Shown here one piece after another: positions 21,436 through 24,548 of a stretch of DNA of 24,548 nt; within the stretch, counting starts at the first letter, position 1; the number at the start of each line of letters is the position of its first letter. The DNA lies in NCBI GenBank assembly GCA_014896635.1, contig JADBKA010000054.1, positions 1 through 24,548 on the forward strand, written 5' to 3'. Origin of the DNA: Ktedonobacteraceae bacterium. Lineage in GTDB: Bacteria > Chloroflexota > Ktedonobacteria > Ktedonobacterales > Ktedonobacteraceae. The notes under the pieces were generated by a model, which did not search any database, was not told the origin of the DNA, and saw only the letters and a program-made list of their open reading frames with translations. The translations under genes were made by a program, and so were the position numbers.

Positions 21436-24171
21436 ATGTCAGGAAATAGCCCACAGGCACTCGTTGCCAGTGTCGAGCGAGCGCGTAAGATACTGCAATA
21501 TGAGCAGCGCACGAACCACCAGGACCGGGCGATTCGTCCGGGCGGGCTGGAGACGTTCGCCGCTCGCTGGAGCGAAGAAGTTAGCGCAATCTGTAAAAAT
21601 GCTGGTCTGGACCTGGCTCCCGTTCATCACTTTATGGAGCGCATCGAAGGATACCACCAGCAAGATCCGATGCAGCGGGCCGCCAGCCTGCGCGCCGCGC
21701 TGGCAGTGCTCAACGAACTCGACGGCAGCGGGTCCGGTTCTACATCCACTATAGCCACTCCGCCTCCTCCGCCCGCGTCGTCGCAGGCGCCGCAGGCGCC
21801 AGTGCCCTCAACGGCTCATGTTCCTTCGCAGGCAAAAAAAAGCGCATCCGCATCTTCTGCTACAGACGCCACACAGGCAGCGGCATCGGGCAGTGCTGCC
21901 AGCCCGGCAGTTCGCACCACCACTAGAGTGGGAAACAGCCAGGTAGCACCGGCGCAGCCTGAACACGATATCGTCAGACTGGATGCAGGCATGTCACAGG
22001 GGCATACCGCCCTGGCACTGCTGAACGCAGAGATCACCGCTGTGCCCGGTGTCGGACCAGCGGCGGCTACGCGCCTGCGCCATCTTGGTATTCGCACGAT
22101 CCGCGATCTGCTCTTTTATTTCCCACGCGAACACCACGACTACAGCAAATTGACAAAAATAGCCGAAATTCCTTTCAGTGAAACCGTCACAGCGATGGGC
22201 CTGATCTGGGAAGTGGAGACGAAGCGCACCAGAGGCGGGCGCACTCTTACCGTTGCGACAATCTCAGACGAAAGCGGCAAACTGCACGTCTCCTGGTTCA
22301 ACCAGCCTTACTTACAGAAGCAGCTCGAAAAAGCAAAAGGCTCTTATCTAGTTGTTACCGGCATAAAACAGCGATTCGGCAACAAAGTCGAGTTCTCGGT
22401 GCGCAGCCACGAACTGCCTGAGCAGGGCGATATGCTCAACACAGGACGGCTGGTACCGATCTACCCGCTGACCGAAGGACTGCACGCTCGCACGCTGCGT
22501 CGCTACACGCGGTGGGTAGTAGATCGCTACGCGGCCATGCTTCCTGAGCACCTGCCACAGAGCGTGCGTGCTGCCGCGCAACTTCTGCCTCTGTCTGATG
22601 CCGTCGCGCACATTCACTATCCTGAGAACGAAGAAACGCTGGCTGCCGCGCGCCGCCGCCTGGCATTTGATGAACTTTTTCTCATTCAGCTTGGCATGCA
22701 GGAGCGACGCAGTCGCTGGCAGTTCTCCTCTCAGCAGACAAAGAGTCTGGCCATCGACCCGGCAAAAATTTTTATCGATCCGCCACCGCAGTTATACAGC
22801 GTGCCAGACAGACTCGACGAGCAAGCTGCACCTGCCGGTTCTACCCTCTGGTCAGCCATCGCCACAGACAAACCTTTCGAGGCCACGCTGCCTTTTACCT
22901 TCACCCAGGCACAACGGCGTGTCACCGCCGAGATTCTGAGCGATATGGCGCGAGACAGACCGATGTGCCGCCTGCTGCAAGGTGATGTCGGCGCGGGTAA
23001 AACGGCGGTCGCAGCAGCGGCTCTCTTCGCGGCGGCGCTCAACGGCAGCCAGGGCGCGATCATGGCCCCGACCGAGCTGCTGGCTGAGCAGCATGCGCGC
23101 GGCATCAGTGCGATGCTGGAGCCGTTCGGCATCCGCACCGTCCTGCTGACCGGTAGTCTGCGCCCGCGCGAACGCCAGATGGGACGCGCTGCGCTGGAGA
23201 GCGGGCAGGCGGCTGTCGCCATTGGCACGCACGCGCTGATCCAGGAAGATGTGGCTTTCCAGAACCTGGGACTGGTGATCGTCGATGAGCAGCATCGCTT
23301 CGGCGTAGAACAGCGCGATGCCTTGCGCCAGAAGGGCTATCATCCCCATATGCTGGTTATGACCGCCACGCCCATTCCGCGCACGCTCGCGCTAACGCTC
23401 TACGGCGATCTGGACGTCTCGGTCATTGACCAGTTGCCGCCGGGCCGGCAGAAAATTATCACACGCTGGCGCACCGGCGCCAGGAGAGGCGAGGCTTACC
23501 GCGCGGTCGCTCAACAGGTAGCAGAGGGACACCAGGCGTTTATCATTTGTCCTTTGATTGAAGAATCGGAATCGCTCCAGGTCAAAGCCGCTGTGAGCGA
23601 GTACGAGCGCCTGCAACGTGAAGTTTTTCCAAAGCTGCGCCTGGGCCTGCTGCACGGCGGCATGAAAGCGGCGGAGAAGGACCAGGTTATGCGCAGCTTC
23701 CGCGATCATGAACTCGACATCATCGTAGCGACGACCGTGATCGAGGTGGGCATCGACGTGCCGAACGCCACCATCATCGTGATTGAGGATGCAGACCGCT
23801 TCGGCCTCTCACAGTTGCACCAGCTCCGAGGGCGTGTCGGACGCGGCCAGCACCAGTCCTACTGCTACGTTCTTAGCGCCGATGCCGGCATCCAGGCCCA
23901 GGAACGACTGGGGGTATTCCAGGATATTGATGACGGTTTTCGTCTCTCCGAAGAGGACCTGCGACTGCGAGGTCCGGGCGATTTCGTCGGTGTGCGCCAG
24001 AGCGGCATGCCGGAACTGCGCATTGCCGATCTGAGCGATACGCGCCTGATCGAGCTGACGCGCGATATCGCTGCGCGGCTGTGGGCCAGCGATCCCTATT
24101 TGCGCAAACCGGAGCATGCTCCCTTGCGCGAAAAGATGCACCTCTTCTGGCAAAATTTCATGGCCCATTGA
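21436..24171 (+). CDS. recG: ATP-dependent DNA helicase RecG
   Basis: RecG reverses stalled replication forks and migrates branched DNA. This protein has 911 residues against about 690 for typical RecG. The excess is an N-terminal extension of about 195 residues whose second half is a low-complexity stretch of Pro, Ala, Ser and Thr (about 95-165). The wedge domain starts near 198 (AEITAVPGVGPAAATRL, then LLFYFPREHHDYS). The helicase motifs are intact: Walker A GDVGAGKT (516-523), DEQH (617-620), TATPIPRT (643-650) and the motif VI region QLRGRVGRG (796-804), followed by the RecG C-terminal segment with LRGPGDFVGVRQSG. It is a single-gene transcript from its own promoter. Confidence 0.97.
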   Translation: MSGNSPQALVASVERARKILQYEQRTNHQDRAIRPGGLETFAARWSEEVSAICKNAGLDLAPVHHFMERIEGYHQQDPMQRAASLRAALAVLNELDGSGSGSTSTIATPPPPPASSQAPQAPVPSTAHVPSQAKKSASASSATDATQAAASGSAASPAVRTTTRVGNSQVAPAQPEHDIVRLDAGMSQGHTALALLNAEITAVPGVGPAAATRLRHLGIRTIRDLLFYFPREHHDYSKLTKIAEIPFSETVTAMGLIWEVETKRTRGGRTLTVATISDESGKLHVSWFNQPYLQKQLEKAKGSYLVVTGIKQRFGNKVEFSVRSHELPEQGDMLNTGRLVPIYPLTEGLHARTLRRYTRWVVDRYAAMLPEHLPQSVRAAAQLLPLSDAVAHIHYPENEETLAAARRRLAFDELFLIQLGMQERRSRWQFSSQQTKSLAIDPAKIFIDPPPQLYSVPDRLDEQAAPAGSTLWSAIATDKPFEATLPFTFTQAQRRVTAEILSDMARDRPMCRLLQGDVGAGKTAVAAAALFAAALNGSQGAIMAPTELLAEQHARGISAMLEPFGIRTVLLTGSLRPRERQMGRAALESGQAAVAIGTHALIQEDVAFQNLGLVIVDEQHRFGVEQRDALRQKGYHPHMLVMTATPIPRTLALTLYGDLDVSVIDQLPPGRQKIITRWRTGARRGEAYRAVAQQVAEGHQAFIICPLIEESESLQVKAAVSEYERLQREVFPKLRLGLLHGGMKAAEKDQVMRSFRDHELDIIVATTVIEVGIDVPNATIIVIEDADRFGLSQLHQLRGRVGRGQHQSYCYVLSADAGIQAQERLGVFQDIDDGFRLSEEDLRLRGPGDFVGVRQSGMPELRIADLSDTRLIELTRDIAARLWASDPYLRKPEHAPLREKMHLFWQNFMAH

Positions 24172-24191
24172 GCGCAAAAGGGGGCTAACAG

Positions 24192-24220
24192 TTGCCAAAA
24201 ACATATCATATCAATATGTT
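24192..24220 (+). promoter_or_regulatory. Promoter-like box with internal operator-like repeat
   Basis: TTGCCA (24192-24197), a 17-base spacer and TATGTT (24215-24220) resemble a sigma-70 promoter. AACATAT (24200-24206) and ATATGTT (24214-24220) form a perfect 7-bp inverted repeat that covers the spacer and the -10 box, where a repressor could bind. Anything transcribed would be the structured stretch downstream. Confidence 0.45.
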
Positions 24221-24240
24221 ATCCTTTAGCGAGCTTTTGA

Positions 24241-24262
24241 TGCACATGATAGTGCACCTTTT
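24241..24262 (+). terminator. Weak terminator-like hairpin after recG
   Basis: TGCAC (24241-24245) and GTGCA (24252-24256) form a 5-bp stem with a 6-base loop, followed by CC and TTTT (24259-24262). The stem is short, so this is a weak call. Confidence 0.3.
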
Positions 24263-24278
24263 ACCCGGTTTGTCGGAT

Positions 24279-24465
24279 CTAACGCTCCGTCGTATATCGG
24301 TGGAGTGACGCTGCTACGGTCTGCTACGGTCTGCTACGGTCTGCTACGGTCTGCTACGGTCTGCTACGGTTGCCAGCGTTAGCTCTGCGGGGCTACCTGC
24401 TCACAGCAGGAAGAAAGTACCTTCTTTCCGCATGCCTTTTGAGCGTGCGGATAATTGTACTTTTT
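24279..24465 (+). ncRNA. Possible structured RNA downstream of recG
   Basis: CTAACGCT (24279-24286) and AGCGTTAG (24375-24382) pair perfectly and enclose the decamer array. Then come CCTGCT/AGCAGG (24396-24401 with 24405-24410), an imperfect stem at 24409-24429, and an 8-bp stem CCGCATGC/GCGTGCGG (24428-24435 with 24443-24450, one wobble). TTTTT (24461-24465) follows. A promoter-like box lies upstream. Existence as an RNA is inference; no known RNA family is recognised. Confidence 0.3.
24311..24370. repeat. Six exact tandem copies of a 10-bp unit
   Basis: CTGCTACGGT is repeated six times without a mismatch. Ten bases is about one DNA helical turn, so each copy would face the same side. Perfect identity suggests recent slippage or selection. 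The unit is not self-complementary. Confidence 0.95.
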
Positions 24466-24466
24466 A

Positions 24467-24548
24467 GCAACGGGGCAGAGGAGCCAGGGCCTCGCAACGG
24501 GGCAGAGGAGCCAGGGCCTCGCAACGGGGCAGAGGAGCCAGGGCCTCG
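24467..24548. repeat. 27-bp tandem repeat, three units, cut by window end
   Basis: The unit begins GCAACGGGGCAGAGG and ends CCAGGGCCTC. Three exact units start at 24467, 24494 and 24521, and the last base of the window begins a fourth. The length is a multiple of three and no frame on either strand has a stop within it, so it could be coding beyond the window or a minisatellite. Confidence 0.95.

Larger units (their letters stand above)
24172..24548. other. Non-coding region after recG with hairpins and tandem repeats
   Basis: No supported gene is seen in these 377 bases. In order it holds a promoter-like box with an internal inverted repeat, a small hairpin, six decamers enclosed by an 8-bp inverted repeat, three more hairpins, a T-run and a 27-bp tandem repeat cut by the window edge. 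Confidence 0.7.

Noticed and set aside
24311..24547. A CRISPR array
   Set aside because: The units are directly adjacent with no spacers between them and no cas genes are near.

Overview
The window is a bacterial chromosome segment of moderately high GC. Most of it is a nuo operon encoding the proton-pumping NADH:quinone oxidoreductase (respiratory complex I), followed by a short run of regulatory, cell-wall, protease and DNA-repair genes. Separate nuoC and nuoD, a full E/F/G NADH-dehydrogenase arm, a kinase-like/LuxR response-regulator fusion, a PadR regulator and GC-rich interspersed palindromic repeats suggest a Chloroflexota bacterium, most likely Ktedonobacteria. That assignment is inferred from gene content and style; no marker gene is present to prove it.

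Region 1 (1-15776, + strand) holds nuoB (3' end only), C, D, E, F, G, H, I, J, K, L, M and N in canonical order. D/E and I/J overlap by 4 bp and G/H by 8 bp, while other junctions have gaps with hairpins or repeats. A lower-GC PIN-domain toxin-antitoxin pair (8143-8804) is inserted between nuoH and nuoI. Copies of a GC-rich palindromic repeat lie between nuoF and nuoG and between nuoJ and nuoK. nuoN has its own sigma-70-like promoter inside nested inverted repeats. The NuoB/C/D/I arm and the E/F/G arm keep the Fe-S ligands visible here. NuoL lacks the usual TM5 glutamate, which NuoM and NuoN keep. The operon ends in two successive terminator-like structures (15794-15909).

Region 2 (15934-21287) contains a 48-codon ORF that overlaps the start of a membrane-anchored glucosaminidase-like hydrolase. 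It also contains a minus-strand degenerate-kinase/response-regulator/LuxR fusion, a PadR regulator, a minus-strand SprT-like zinc metalloprotein and two unassigned proteins. Both convergent gene pairs overlap at their stops. Strong -35/-10 promoters precede the SprT-like gene, the 20125 gene and recG.

Region 3 (21361-24548) has recG with a long N-terminal extension. Downstream lies a 377-bp non-coding stretch with a promoter-like box, a series of hairpins, six exact copies of a 10-bp unit, and a 27-bp tandem repeat that runs off the window edge.

No rRNA, tRNA, CRISPR array or transposase gene was seen.
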